A stretch of 33,646 bases of DNA, taken from assembly GCA_015065045.1 (NCBI GenBank), contig SVRB01000003.1, positions 1 through 33,646 on the forward strand. The letters run 5' to 3'. This DNA comes from Oscillospiraceae bacterium. Lineage in GTDB: Bacteria > Bacillota > Clostridia > Oscillospirales > CAG-272. A program made the position numbers and the translations under genes. Of this stretch, positions 6,755 to 15,683 are shown piece after piece. The first letter of the stretch is position 1; the number at the start of each line of letters is the position of its first letter. The notes under the pieces are model-generated. The model did no database searches, was not told the origin of the DNA, and saw only the letters and a list, made by a program, of their open reading frames with translations.

Positions 6755-8972
6755 TCAAAAGCTGTTCAAGTCCCGTATATCTTTTTGTGGGTATGTTAGT
6801 ATCTACCATACGCTGTACAACGTTTGCTTTTCCTACGAGAATAACCATTTTTTGCGCACGTGTTACAGCGGTATAAAGCAAATTTCTCGTCATAAGACGG
6901 GGAGTAAAGCTGTACATCGGGATTATAACAACAGGGTACTCACTCCCCTGACTCTTATGAACTGTTATAGCATACGCGTGTTCAAGCTCGTCAAGCAGAG
7001 AAAAATCGTAATCAACGTATCGGTTATCGTCAAAAACAATTCTCATCTTTTCGTTCTTAACGTCTATTTCTTTAATAGTACCGATATCTCCGTTAAAAAT
7101 ACCTATCCCTGATTTTTCGTCGTTCTCCCACTCTATATCGTAATTATTCTTCACCTGCATAACCTTGTCGCCCTCACGGAATACAATGTCACGCACCTTT
7201 TTTTCTTTCTTGTAATCCGACTTCGGATTCATAACCCTCTGAAGCAGGCTGTTTAACATTTCCGTTCCCGCTCCGCCCTTTCGTGACGGGGTTATAACCT
7301 GAATATCAGATATGATCTCTTTACCATATTTCTTAGGCAATCTTGAAGCGCAAAGCTCGGCTACGGTCCTTGCGATCAACTCATCGTCCTCTCTCGGAAG
7401 GAAAAAGAAATCACTGTTTGTTGAAGTCAGCTTCGGATATTCACCTGAGTTTATCGCGTGGGCATTGGTAACTATAAGACTTTCCTCTTCCTGACGGAAT
7501 ATCTCCTTCAGTTCAACCGTATTAAAACGATCGCTCTTTATGATATCGTTTAACACGTTCCCTGCTCCAACAGACGGAAGCTGATCGGAGTCACCTATAA
7601 GTATAAGCTTTGCCCCCGGCTTAATTGCCTGAAGCAACGCGGAAAACAGCATTGTATCAACCATTGACGCTTCGTCAATTATAATAATATTTTCTTCTAA
7701 TTTCGAGTTCTCGTTTCTTCTGAAAACAGGTTTTTTATCATTTGAATAATCCATTTCGAGCAAACGGTGTATAGTCTTTGCCTCGTGGAACGTAGACTCG
7801 CTCATTCTCTTTGCCGCTCTGCCGGTAGGCGCCGCTAACGCTATCTTGTATCCTAAATCCTCAAAAACGCGTATTACGCCGCGGATAACAGTAGTTTTAC
7901 CTGTTCCGGGACCGCCTGTTAAAACCATAACTCCGCTGTTCACAGCCTTGACTATAGCTTTTTTCTGCATTGCTGCATATTCAACACAAAATTCGCTTTC
8001 AATACGCATTATCATTCTGTCGATATCTCCGATATCGATCCTTGTCGAAAAATTATCGAGCATCTGTAGTTTATCGGACGCATACTTTTCAGCCTGATAA
8101 TAGCTGTCAAGATAAATACATTTTCTCTTATTATACGATTTTTGTACTATATCTCCCGACAAAATCAGCTCCTCAACTGCCTTTTCGGTCGCATCCTCAT
8201 CAGCGCCAAGCATATTACAAGCCGCAGGAATAAGCTTGTCCTTCGGTATAAATACGTGTCCGTTCTGCGCGGCATTAAAAGACAAAACGTATTTTAATCC
8301 TGCCTTTAATCTTTCTTCCCTATAGTTATCGACACCGAGACTCTTTGCAACCAAATCCGCCTTTTCAAACCCTATTCCGTAAATCTCATCGCAAAGCATA
8401 TAAGGGTTTCTCTTAATTATATCAATGGCGCCTCCGCCCCATTTTTTGTAGATCTTAACTGCAGTCGCAGGGCCGAAAAACTCGCGGCAAAACATCATTA
8501 CCGAACGAAGTCCAAACTGAGCTTTGAAATCCTCGGACATCGCCTTTGCTTTTTTGAGAGAAATTCCGGGCAATTCCGCAAGCCACTCGGGGTGGTTTTC
8601 TATAACGTCGAACGAATCCACCCCATACTGACCAACTATTTTCAAAGCCAAAGACGGTCCAATCCCCTTTATTGTGCGCGAGGAAAGGTATTTTAAAATT
8701 GCATTTTCCGATGCGGGAAGCTCTTTCTCGTAATATTCAACCTTAAACTGACGGCCAAAAGTCGCGTGAAGCGTCCATTTACCCATAGCCTTTATCATTT
8801 CGCCCGCGCCCAAAAAAGGCATCTCGCCGACAACGGTTACAAGCTCGTCGTCAACGGTTGCAATTTCGCATACGGTATATCCGTTTTCCTCATTCTGATA
8901 AATTATATGCTCAACAGTTCCTGCAATCTCAAACTGCTCTTCGCCATATACGTTATCCGCAAATTTCTCCAT
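6741..8972 (-). CDS. recD2: RecD2-type ATP-dependent helicase (SF1)
   Basis: 743 aa; N-terminal GTVEHIIYQNEENGYTVCEI, helix-hairpin-helix GIGPSLALKI, Walker A GGPGTGKTT, motif II IIIDEASMVD, YAITVHKSQGSEY. Confidence 0.95.
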   Translation of the reverse strand: MEKFADNVYGEEQFEIAGTVEHIIYQNEENGYTVCEIATVDDELVTVVGEMPFLGAGEMIKAMGKWTLHATFGRQFKVEYYEKELPASENAILKYLSSRTIKGIGPSLALKIVGQYGVDSFDVIENHPEWLAELPGISLKKAKAMSEDFKAQFGLRSVMMFCREFFGPATAVKIYKKWGGGAIDIIKRNPYMLCDEIYGIGFEKADLVAKSLGVDNYREERLKAGLKYVLSFNAAQNGHVFIPKDKLIPAACNMLGADEDATEKAVEELILSGDIVQKSYNKRKCIYLDSYYQAEKYASDKLQMLDNFSTRIDIGDIDRMIMRIESEFCVEYAAMQKKAIVKAVNSGVMVLTGGPGTGKTTVIRGVIRVFEDLGYKIALAAPTGRAAKRMSESTFHEAKTIHRLLEMDYSNDKKPVFRRNENSKLEENIIIIDEASMVDTMLFSALLQAIKPGAKLILIGDSDQLPSVGAGNVLNDIIKSDRFNTVELKEIFRQEEESLIVTNAHAINSGEYPKLTSTNSDFFFLPREDDELIARTVAELCASRLPKKYGKEIISDIQVITPSRKGGAGTEMLNSLLQRVMNPKSDYKKEKKVRDIVFREGDKVMQVKNNYDIEWENDEKSGIGIFNGDIGTIKEIDVKNEKMRIVFDDNRYVDYDFSLLDELEHAYAITVHKSQGSEYPVVIIPMYSFTPRLMTRNLLYTAVTRAQKMVILVGKANVVQRMVDTNIPTKRYTGLEQLLSVYE

Positions 8973-9273
8973 CAGCTTTGTTTATCCTTTCCGCACGGTA
9001 AATATCCAAGCTCGGATTGTTTTTCCTGATCTCACCGATCAATTCACCGTCCACCTTACAATCTACCAATATTATCGCACGATTTCTCCCCATAATTACT
9101 TTTTCGTTTAAAATCAACTGCTGATTTATATCGGTATCCTTTTCGGCAAAAAAAGCTATACAAGCTCTTGCCTTATTCCTACATAAAAACACGTATGTAA
9201 GATTTATCATCAAAAAGCGCAACCCGTAAACCGACAGAAGCGCCACTATTATCTCAAAAAAAGTAACTAACAT
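8953..9273 (-). CDS. Small single-TM-type hypothetical protein, overlaps the recD2 start
   Basis: 106 aa ORF with SD AAGGAGG and ATG; hydrophobic N-terminus; 20-bp overlap with recD2. Confidence 0.75.
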   Translation of the reverse strand: MLVTFFEIIVALLSVYGLRFLMINLTYVFLCRNKARACIAFFAEKDTDINQQLILNEKVIMGRNRAIILVDCKVDGELIGEIRKNNPSLDIYRAERINKADGEICG

Positions 9274-9315
9274 AAAGTCCTCCTTATTGCTATTATATGT
9301 AATAAGAAGGACTTT
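9274..9315 (-). promoter_or_regulatory. RBS-sequestering hairpin in the leader of the 106-aa gene
   Basis: Minus strand: AAAGTCCTTCTTATT-ACATATAATAGC-AATAAGGAGGACTTT-ATG. 15 bp including one G-U; the 3' arm contains the SD and abuts the start codon. Confidence 0.75.
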
Positions 9316-9321
9316 AGTTAA
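9292..9321 (-). promoter_or_regulatory. Candidate sigma-A promoter of the 106-aa gene-recD2-comF operon
   Basis: TTAACT (9316-9321) -18 nt- TATAAT (9292-9297), inside the hairpin. Confidence 0.45.
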
Positions 9322-9357
9322 ACCGCAAATCTGCCGTTTACGGTTAAATTTATTCTT

Positions 9358-10536
9358 TTATATATGTTTCTTAAGCTGTTCTGCAATATCAGTTGCTTCC
9401 CAAGGAGCGTTAACGTCTTCTCTTCCCATGTGTCCGTATGCAGCAAGAGGGCTGTATATAGGACGGCGAAGGTCAAATCTTTCGATAATTGCAGAGGGTC
9501 TGAGGTCAACAAGCTCTGTAATGATTTCAGAAATCTTTTCGTCAGCCAGCTTTCCTGTGCCGAAAGTATCAATCATAACTGAAAGAGGCTTTGCCACACC
9601 GATAGCATAAGCGATCTCAACCTCGCACTTATCTGCCATTCCTGATGCTACGATATTCTTTGCAAGATAACGAGCCGCATAAGCTGCCGAACGGTCAACC
9701 TTAGTCGGATCCTTACCGGAGAAGGCTCCGCCGCCGTGTCTTGCATAGCCGCCGTATGTATCAACAATGATCTTTCTACCCGTAAGACCCGAGTCTCCTG
9801 CAGGACCGCCGATTACGAATCTGCCTGTGGGATTTACAAAATACTTTGTATTTTCATCAAGAAGCTCAGCCGGAATAATGGGCTTTATAACCTTTTCAAT
9901 CAAATCATTCTTGATCTGTTCCTGAGTAGCTTCGGGATCGTGCTGTGTGGAAATAAGAATAGTATCTACACGAACAGGCTTATCGTCAACGTATTCAACG
10001 GTAACCTGAGTCTTGCCGTCGGGACGAAGATATGTAAGTGTTCCGTCCTTTCTCACCTTTGTAAGCTGTTTTGCAAGCTTATGTGAAAGAGAAATAGGCA
10101 TAGGCATAAGCTCTTCTGTTTCGTTACAAGCATAACCGAACATCATACCCTGGTCGCCCGCGCCCTCGTTAAGCTCATCGGAAAATTCTCCGCGCTTAGC
10201 TTCTTCAGACTTATTAACACCCATAGCAATATCAGGAGACTGCTCGTGGATAGAGTTAATAACCGCGCAAGAGTCGTAGCTGAAGCCATAATCGGATTTT
10301 GTATATCCAATCTCCTTTATTGTGTTTCTAACAATACTCTGAATATCGATATGAGCCTTAGTTGTAATTTCTCCCATAACCATTACAAGACCTGTTGTTA
10401 CAACAGTCTCACAAGCAACTCTTGACATTTTGTCATTTCTCAACATTTCATCAAGAACAGCATCACTTATTTTGTCACAAACCTTGTCGGGATGTCCTTC
10501 TGTTACGGATTCCGACGTAAACAAAAACTTCTTCAT
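9358..10536 (-). CDS. metK: S-adenosylmethionine synthetase
   Basis: [69 protein letters not shown]. Confidence 0.99.
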   Translation of the reverse strand: MKKFLFTSESVTEGHPDKVCDKISDAVLDEMLRNDKMSRVACETVVTTGLVMVMGEITTKAHIDIQSIVRNTIKEIGYTKSDYGFSYDSCAVINSIHEQSPDIAMGVNKSEEAKRGEFSDELNEGAGDQGMMFGYACNETEELMPMPISLSHKLAKQLTKVRKDGTLTYLRPDGKTQVTVEYVDDKPVRVDTILISTQHDPEATQEQIKNDLIEKVIKPIIPAELLDENTKYFVNPTGRFVIGGPAGDSGLTGRKIIVDTYGGYARHGGGAFSGKDPTKVDRSAAYAARYLAKNIVASGMADKCEVEIAYAIGVAKPLSVMIDTFGTGKLADEKISEIITELVDLRPSAIIERFDLRRPIYSPLAAYGHMGREDVNAPWEATDIAEQLKKHI

Positions 10537-10565
10537 ATTTTTCTTCCTCTCTATAAAAACTAAAT

Positions 10566-10600
10566 TTTTTCAAAAACAAAACCGCCTCGAAAGAAGCGGT
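10566..10600 (-). terminator. Riboswitch-associated terminator hairpin in the metK leader
   Basis: Minus strand ACCGCTTC-TTTC-GAGGCGGT followed by TTTGTTTTTG. Confidence 0.7.
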
Positions 10601-10610
10601 AAATAAAAAA

Positions 10611-10711
10611 CCTCATCTTTCGGATCTGTTCCGCAGGATTTAGCACCTTAAAAAACGTTTTTCAGGTTGCCGGGCATCATAGGGCCTGTCCCTCCGCCAC
10701 TCTTGATAAGG
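10611..10711 (-). ncRNA. SAM-I (S-box) riboswitch
   Basis: Minus strand CCTTATCAAGAGTGGCGGAGGGACAGGCCCTATGATGCCCGGCAACCTG...AAGGTGCTAAATCCTGCGGAAC...GATGAGG, matching the S-box consensus, upstream of metK. Confidence 0.97.
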
Positions 10712-10734
10712 GAATATTCAATTCATACAAATAT

Positions 10735-10762
10735 ATTTTAACATAAACATAGAAAATGTCAA
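10735..10762 (-). promoter_or_regulatory. Sigma-A-type promoter of metK
   Basis: TTGACA (10757-10762) -16 nt- TAAAAT (10735-10740). Confidence 0.75.
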
Positions 10763-10782
10763 TAGAATTTTCTACATTATTT

Positions 10783-11382
10783 TCACTTTTTCAACTTCAA
10801 TAGCGGTGATATTCTTTTGTACACCAAAAAGCATATTCCGGCATCTATCATACCCTTTGCAAAGTTAAACGGCAAGTTAAAGATCACAAGCGCCTTAAAT
10901 AAATTATCTGCAGAAGGAATCAAAGCCTTGTACATTCCGATAATCGCCTCCATAGGCAGACCGTAAAACAGAGAAAAGGCGGGATAAACGATAAAATAGT
11001 TTGTAGCAATACTCACAACAGCCATAGCTATAGCACCGACAACAGTTCCGATAAGCGCATTCTTTCTTGATTTTGCTCTCTTGTAAATAAGCCCTGCAAT
11101 TCCAACGAAAATAGCGCCTAAAATAAAGTTCGAAAGCTCACCGATACAGTTTGACGTAGAAAAAGGCAAATGCAGAACATTCTTTACAAAGCAAACAAGC
11201 ACACCAGCCATGGGCCCATAAGCAAATGATACGATAAGCGCGGGCAGCTCGGAAAAATCAAACTTTATAAAAGACGGAATCAAAAACGGAATAGGAAATT
11301 CAAGAAGCATAAGCACAAAGCTTACCGCGCTCATAATTCCTATAACAGATATAAGCTTAGTATTGTTTCTACTCATTTTCAT
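10783..11382 (-). CDS. ribU: Riboflavin ECF transporter S component RibU-like
   Basis: MSAVSFVLMLLEFPIPFLIPSFIKFDFSELPALIVSFAYGPMAGVLVCFVKNVLH is RibU-like; preceded by an FMN riboswitch. The ORF track starts at 11439, but ATG 11382 (preceded by GGGGG) lies after the terminator hairpin. Confidence 0.9.
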   Translation of the reverse strand: MKMSRNNTKLISVIGIMSAVSFVLMLLEFPIPFLIPSFIKFDFSELPALIVSFAYGPMAGVLVCFVKNVLHLPFSTSNCIGELSNFILGAIFVGIAGLIYKRAKSRKNALIGTVVGAIAMAVVSIATNYFIVYPAFSLFYGLPMEAIIGMYKALIPSADNLFKALVIFNLPFNFAKGMIDAGICFLVYKRISPLLKLKK

Positions 11383-11402
11383 ACATAATAATCCCCCAAA
11401 AA

Positions 11403-11435
11403 ATAAAATTCCCCAAAGCATAAAAACTTTGGGGA
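11403..11435 (-). terminator. FMN riboswitch expression platform hairpin (terminator)
   Basis: Minus strand CCCCAAAG-TTTTTATG-CTTTGGGG followed by AATTTTATTTTTT. Confidence 0.8.
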
Positions 11436-11463
11436 TCAAAACAGCATAGTACTATTTTAATAA

Positions 11464-11580
11464 ACTTCTATCATCCGGACTATACCGTCGGCTTTGGAAT
11501 TACACCAAATCAACCTTATTTTCAAAAAAACAAGGCTCGTGGGCTTTACCACCGGTGAGGAATTGCACCTCGCCCCGAAG
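11464..11580 (-). ncRNA. FMN riboswitch (RFN element)
   Basis: Minus strand CTTCGGGGCGAGGTGCAATTCCTCACCGGTGGTAAAGCCCACGAGCC...GTGTAATTCCAAAGCCGACGGTATAGTCCGGATGATAGAAG. Confidence 0.97.
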
Positions 11581-11597
11581 TTAATTTCTTATCAGCA

Positions 11598-11626
11598 ATT
11601 ATATGACAAATGTCTGATTTTGTCAA
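11598..11626 (-). promoter_or_regulatory. Sigma-A-type promoter of the FMN riboswitch-ribU transcript
   Basis: TTGACA (11621-11626) -17 nt- TATAAT (11598-11603). Confidence 0.85.
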
Positions 11627-11649
11627 TACCACCTACTGAAAATATATAT

Positions 11650-12300
11650 TTATTTTTTTACCTTGTCACACAAATCAGCCAAAAAACAGTTCTCGCACAT
11701 AGGTGAACGCGCAGAACACACCTCTCTGCCAAACTGCACTATTCTATGACAAAAATCCGATTGCTCATTTTCGGGCAAATATTTTTTCAAAGCCATTTCT
11801 ACCTTAACAGGATTCTTTTCGTCAGCCTTGGTAAATCCAAGCCTACCTGAAATACGAATACAATGCGTATCGGCTACAATAGCGGGAAGACCGTAAATAT
11901 CACCCAAAATCAAGTTTGCAATCTTTCTTCCGACTCCCGATAATTCAAGCAGATCTTCCATATTATCGGGCACTCTGCCGTCAAATTTATCTAACAACAT
12001 TCGGCAAGACTCTTTTATATCCTTAGCTTTCATATGATATAATCCGCAAGGCTTAATTATACCTTCAAGCTCCTCTATATCACAATCAGCCATCGCTTCA
12101 AGCGTAGGATATTTTTCAAAAAGAGGAACAGCCACCATATTCACGCGTTTGTCGGTACATTGGGCAGACAATCTTGAAAGAACAAGCAGCTTCCAAGGCT
12201 CACCTTGATATTCCAAAGCGCACTCGGACGAATATCTTTCCTTCAGTCTTTCCGCAACCAAGACTGCTTTTTTTGATAAAGCCTTTTCTTTTGCTGTCAT
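11650..12300 (-). CDS. nth: Endonuclease III
   Basis: HhH motif LSGVGRKIANLILGDIYGLPAIVADTHCIRISGRLG and C-terminal 4Fe-4S cysteines CSARSPMCENCFLADLC. Confidence 0.96.
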   Translation of the reverse strand: MTAKEKALSKKAVLVAERLKERYSSECALEYQGEPWKLLVLSRLSAQCTDKRVNMVAVPLFEKYPTLEAMADCDIEELEGIIKPCGLYHMKAKDIKESCRMLLDKFDGRVPDNMEDLLELSGVGRKIANLILGDIYGLPAIVADTHCIRISGRLGFTKADEKNPVKVEMALKKYLPENEQSDFCHRIVQFGREVCSARSPMCENCFLADLCDKVKK

Positions 12301-12301
12301 A

Positions 12302-13564
12302 TTATCTTATCTGTCCGTTACCGGAAACGAGATATTTAACAGTAGTCAAAGCTTCAAGTCCCATAGGACCTCTTGCGTGGAGCTTCTGTGTCGATATACC
12401 GATTTCAGCGCCGAATCCGAATTCATTTCCGTCGGTAAATCTTGTCGATGTGTTAACGTAAACAGCCGCCGCGTCAACTGTCTTCTGGAAATATTCAGCC
12501 GCAGAAATATTGTTTGTTATTATAGCTTCACTGTGCTTTGTATTATACTTGTTTATATGGCTTACAGCCTCTTCTACGCCGTCAACCACCTTAACTGCGA
12601 TAATATAATCGTCATATTCGGTTGCATAATCTTCCTCAGTAGCCGCCTTTGCAGAATCGAGTATCTTCATAGTTCTTTCGCATCCGCGTATTTCAAGACC
12701 AAACTGCTCGGATATTTCTGCAAACTTCGGCAAAAACTCCTCTGCCTTGTCGTTATGAACAAGCAAAGTTTCAATAGCGTTACAAACCGAAGGTCTCTGG
12801 TTTTTCGCGTTAGATGCAACCTTAACCGCCATATCGATATCAGCGTCCTTATCAACGTACAAATGACAGTTACCGGCTCCCGTTTCAATTACGGGCATTT
12901 TTGCATTTTCAACAACGTTTCTGATAAGACCGGCGCCCCCTCTGGGGATAAGCACGTCGATATAATCTCTCATAGTCATAAGAACAGACGCGCCCTCTCT
13001 CGAGGTGTTATCAACAAATCCCAAAGCATCGGGAGAAATTCCATTTGCCTCCAACGCTTCCTTCATCAAAGAAACGAAAACTCTGTTTGTATTTACAGCT
13101 TCCTTTCCGCCTCTGAGAATCACAGCGTTACCTGTTTTTATGCAAAGAGCCGCCGCATCAACAGTTACGTTAGGTCTTGCTTCATAAATGATGGCAACAA
13201 CGCCAAGCGGTACTCTTACTCTCTTAATTTCAATTCCGTTAGGAATGGTCCAAACGTCTCCGCAACCCAAAACGTCCTTAAGTCCGACAAGCTCGAGCAT
13301 AGCGTCGCTGATACCCTTTATTCTGCTTTCATTTAAAGTGAGACGGTCAACCATTGTGGGTATAACACCGTTCTGCTCAGCGCTTGCAACGTCTATTGCA
13401 TTCGCCTTCAATATCTCGTCCTGCTTTTCGATAAGCTTTGCGGCAATAGTTTTAAGAACGTTGTTTCTCTGCGGCAACGTACTGTCCGCCATAGATCTTT
13501 CGGCAGACTTTACAGTCTTACAGAGCTGTTCTATATATTCATAGATTTCTTTTGTAAATTCCAT
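12302..13564 (-). CDS. proA: Glutamate-5-semialdehyde dehydrogenase (gamma-glutamyl phosphate reductase)
   Basis: VPLGVVAIIYEARPNVTVDAAALCIKTGNAVILRGGKEA, DVLIPRGGAGLI, HARGPMGLEALTTVKY. Confidence 0.98.
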   Translation of the reverse strand: MEFTKEIYEYIEQLCKTVKSAERSMADSTLPQRNNVLKTIAAKLIEKQDEILKANAIDVASAEQNGVIPTMVDRLTLNESRIKGISDAMLELVGLKDVLGCGDVWTIPNGIEIKRVRVPLGVVAIIYEARPNVTVDAAALCIKTGNAVILRGGKEAVNTNRVFVSLMKEALEANGISPDALGFVDNTSREGASVLMTMRDYIDVLIPRGGAGLIRNVVENAKMPVIETGAGNCHLYVDKDADIDMAVKVASNAKNQRPSVCNAIETLLVHNDKAEEFLPKFAEISEQFGLEIRGCERTMKILDSAKAATEEDYATEYDDYIIAVKVVDGVEEAVSHINKYNTKHSEAIITNNISAAEYFQKTVDAAAVYVNTSTRFTDGNEFGFGAEIGISTQKLHARGPMGLEALTTVKYLVSGNGQIR

Positions 13565-13594
13565 ATCAATTCCCTTTTCTGAATGATTCTGAAT

Positions 13595-14389
13595 TTATTT
13601 TGTAAACGGTGCAAAATATGAGCCGTGCTGAATTCCCTCGTAAAGCATATCGTAAAGAATCGAGAAGTCTTCGCCGCTTACGATCATCATAGGAATACCG
13701 CTTCCACAAGCAATCTCTGCCGCGTGGAGCTTTGAGGTCATACCGCCCGTGCCCCTTGCAGAGCCTGCGCCGTCAGCGCAAGCATATAAAGCTTCGTCAA
13801 CCTTTTCAACCCTCTTAAGCATCTTTGCATCAGGGTTGGTTCTCGGGTCGCTATCGTAAAAGCCGTCGGTATCACTCATATTTATAAGCAGATCAGCATC
13901 CGCCAATACAGAAACGTAAGCCGACAACGTATCGTTATCACCGAATTTGATCTCGTCAAAAGCTACGGTATCGTTTTCGTTTACTATCGGAATACAGCCC
14001 ATCTTAAGCAAGATTGCAAAAGTATTTTCAGCGTTAGTCTTACCCGTAGGATTGTTTACTATATCACGTGTAAGAAGGATCTGAGCAACAGAATGACCGT
14101 ATTCACCGAAAAATCTTTCGTATATCATCATAAGTACGCCCTGACCAACAGCAGCCAAAGCCTGCTTTTCCTCAACCGAGGTAGGTCTGCGCTCAAGATT
14201 AAGCTTTCCGATACCCGCGCTTACAGCACCCGAAGATACGAGCACTACTTCTCTTCCTGTATTTTTGAGGTCGCTAAGAACACGGCACATCTTTTCAATA
14301 CGCTGTAAATTAAGCTTACCGTTTTCATAAGTAAGGGTGGATGATCCAACCTTTACCACTATTCTTTTAGCATTTTTCACTTTTTCCAT
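13595..14389 (-). CDS. proB: Glutamate 5-kinase, short form without PUA domain
   Basis: AKRIVVKVGSSTLTYENG, VLVSSGAVSAGIGKL, FGDNDTLSAYVSVLADADLLI, GTGGMTSKLHAA; ends at 264 aa. Confidence 0.97.
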   Translation of the reverse strand: MEKVKNAKRIVVKVGSSTLTYENGKLNLQRIEKMCRVLSDLKNTGREVVLVSSGAVSAGIGKLNLERRPTSVEEKQALAAVGQGVLMMIYERFFGEYGHSVAQILLTRDIVNNPTGKTNAENTFAILLKMGCIPIVNENDTVAFDEIKFGDNDTLSAYVSVLADADLLINMSDTDGFYDSDPRTNPDAKMLKRVEKVDEALYACADGAGSARGTGGMTSKLHAAEIACGSGIPMMIVSGEDFSILYDMLYEGIQHGSYFAPFTK

Positions 14390-14461
14390 AACATCTGTAT
14401 TCTTTCTGTTAAAAATTTTTCAAAAACTCTTTTAATCTTTATAAAAATATATTATAATGGT

Positions 14462-14490
14462 ATTATATTATATTCCTCGTGTTTTTTCAA
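14462..14490 (-). promoter_or_regulatory. Candidate sigma-A promoter of proB-proA-nth
   Basis: TTGAAA (14485-14490) -17 nt- TATAAT (14462-14467). Confidence 0.65.
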
Positions 14491-14556
14491 GGGGATTTTG
14501 CATTTATTTAAGCAATTAAATGTTTACGTTGTATAAAAAGAAGGAGAAAACAAAAA

Positions 14557-14802
14557 ATGAAAGAAAAAATCACTTTGGTCGTATCAGGTGTAAAAATAAC
14601 CGTATTAACAGAAAATGATCCCGAATACGTAATGAGTCTCGGCAGATTGCTCGAAAAACGCGTAAGCGATCTTGTTATCTCATCAACGTCTTGCTCAAAG
14701 AGTGAAGCTCTGTTGCTTTGCGCTTTGGACTATCTTGACGAAAGAAACAAGCTCTTAAAAGAAAACGAAGAACTTAAAGAACAGTTGAAAAATCTTAAGT
14801 AA
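14557..14802 (+). CDS. zapA: Cell division protein ZapA
   Basis: 81 aa; VSGVKITVLTENDPEYVMSLGRLLEKRVSDL...ALLLCALDYLDERNKL. Confidence 0.85.
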   Translation: MKEKITLVVSGVKITVLTENDPEYVMSLGRLLEKRVSDLVISSTSCSKSEALLLCALDYLDERNKLLKENEELKEQLKNLK

Positions 14803-14816
14803 AGGATTTTAAAATT

Positions 14817-15074
14817 ATGATGAAGTTTATTAAATACACAGGCTTCCCCGTTTTGTGCGGAATAGTTCTCGGCATGATGGTAGCATCATTGACAAAAAAC
14901 GTTTCTGCATTATCATGGCTCTCATTCGGCTTGAATTTCGGTATGACCTCTCCGCTCGTACTCGACCTTAAGCTGATAAATTTTACTTTCGGTCTTACCG
15001 TAAGTCTGAACGTTGCAACAATAATATGTATTACACTTTGCCTTATTACTGCAAAATACATATACAAGAGATAA
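14817..15074 (+). CDS. DUF4321 domain-containing small membrane protein
   Basis: 85 aa, two TM segments, pattern LSFGLNFGMTSPLVLDLKLINFTFGLTVSLNVATIICI; precedes maf. Confidence 0.75.
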   Translation: MMKFIKYTGFPVLCGIVLGMMVASLTKNVSALSWLSFGLNFGMTSPLVLDLKLINFTFGLTVSLNVATIICITLCLITAKYIYKR

Positions 15075-15078
15075 TTTT

Positions 15079-15663
15079 ATGAAAATTTTATTGGCATCAA
15101 AGTCTCCCCGCAGACGAAAAATGTTAAAAGAGCTTGGTATAAAATACACGCTTTGGAACGGCGAGGCAGACGAAACCGTTACAAAAGAATATAAGCCCCA
15201 TTCGCTTGTAAAGCTACTTGCAAAAAGAAAGGCTATGGCGGCATATAAAGACGTAAAAAGAAACGATTCTCTTATTATATCCGCAGACACCGTCGTTGCA
15301 TTAAACGGCAAGATACTCGGCAAGCCTAAGGATGATGACGATGCAAGAAATATGCTTCGCAGTATGAGCGGCACTCACCATTCGGTTTATTCGGGCGTTG
15401 CCGCTATATATAACGGCAGACTTGTATCTGATTATCAAAAAACAGATATAAAATTCCGTGATATTGATGACAAAGAAATCGAAAGATATCTTAAGACCGG
15501 TGAGCATAAAGATAAAGCAGGCTCATACGGGATACAGGAAAAGGGCGGATATTTCGTTGAAAAGGTAAACGGAGATATAAACAACGTTGTGGGGCTCCCC
15601 GTTTTGAAGCTTCGAAATATGATTTTAAAAGAGTTTGATATTGATATTTTTAATTTAGATTAA
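15079..15663 (+). CDS. maf: Maf family nucleotide pyrophosphatase
   Basis: ILLASKSPRRRKMLKELGI, SADTVVALNGKILGKPKDDDDARNMLRSMSGTHHSVYSGV. Confidence 0.95.
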   Translation: MKILLASKSPRRRKMLKELGIKYTLWNGEADETVTKEYKPHSLVKLLAKRKAMAAYKDVKRNDSLIISADTVVALNGKILGKPKDDDDARNMLRSMSGTHHSVYSGVAAIYNGRLVSDYQKTDIKFRDIDDKEIERYLKTGEHKDKAGSYGIQEKGGYFVEKVNGDINNVVGLPVLKLRNMILKEFDIDIFNLD

Positions 15664-15683
15664 AAGCTTGAAGAGGTGTTAAA

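Noticed and set aside
6549-7112. 187-aa plus-strand ORF across comF/recD2
   Set aside because: Antisense to two well-supported genes; no RBS or domain.
6026-8972. comF-recD2 as a dedicated competence or defence island
   Set aside because: Both are widespread housekeeping genes, and no other competence or defence genes are adjacent in the window.
9321-9346. AACCGCAAA...TTTACGGTT hairpin after metK as a metK terminator
   Set aside because: Stem is plausible (9 bp with a G-U), but on the minus strand there is no T tract after it. Evidence too weak to list as a terminator, though it bears on how much metK read-through occurs.
12377-13336. 319-aa plus-strand ORF antisense to proA
   Set aside because: Long, but fully antisense to an unambiguous ProA. 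Sequence is Cys/Ser/Arg-rich without any recognisable domain; shadow ORF.
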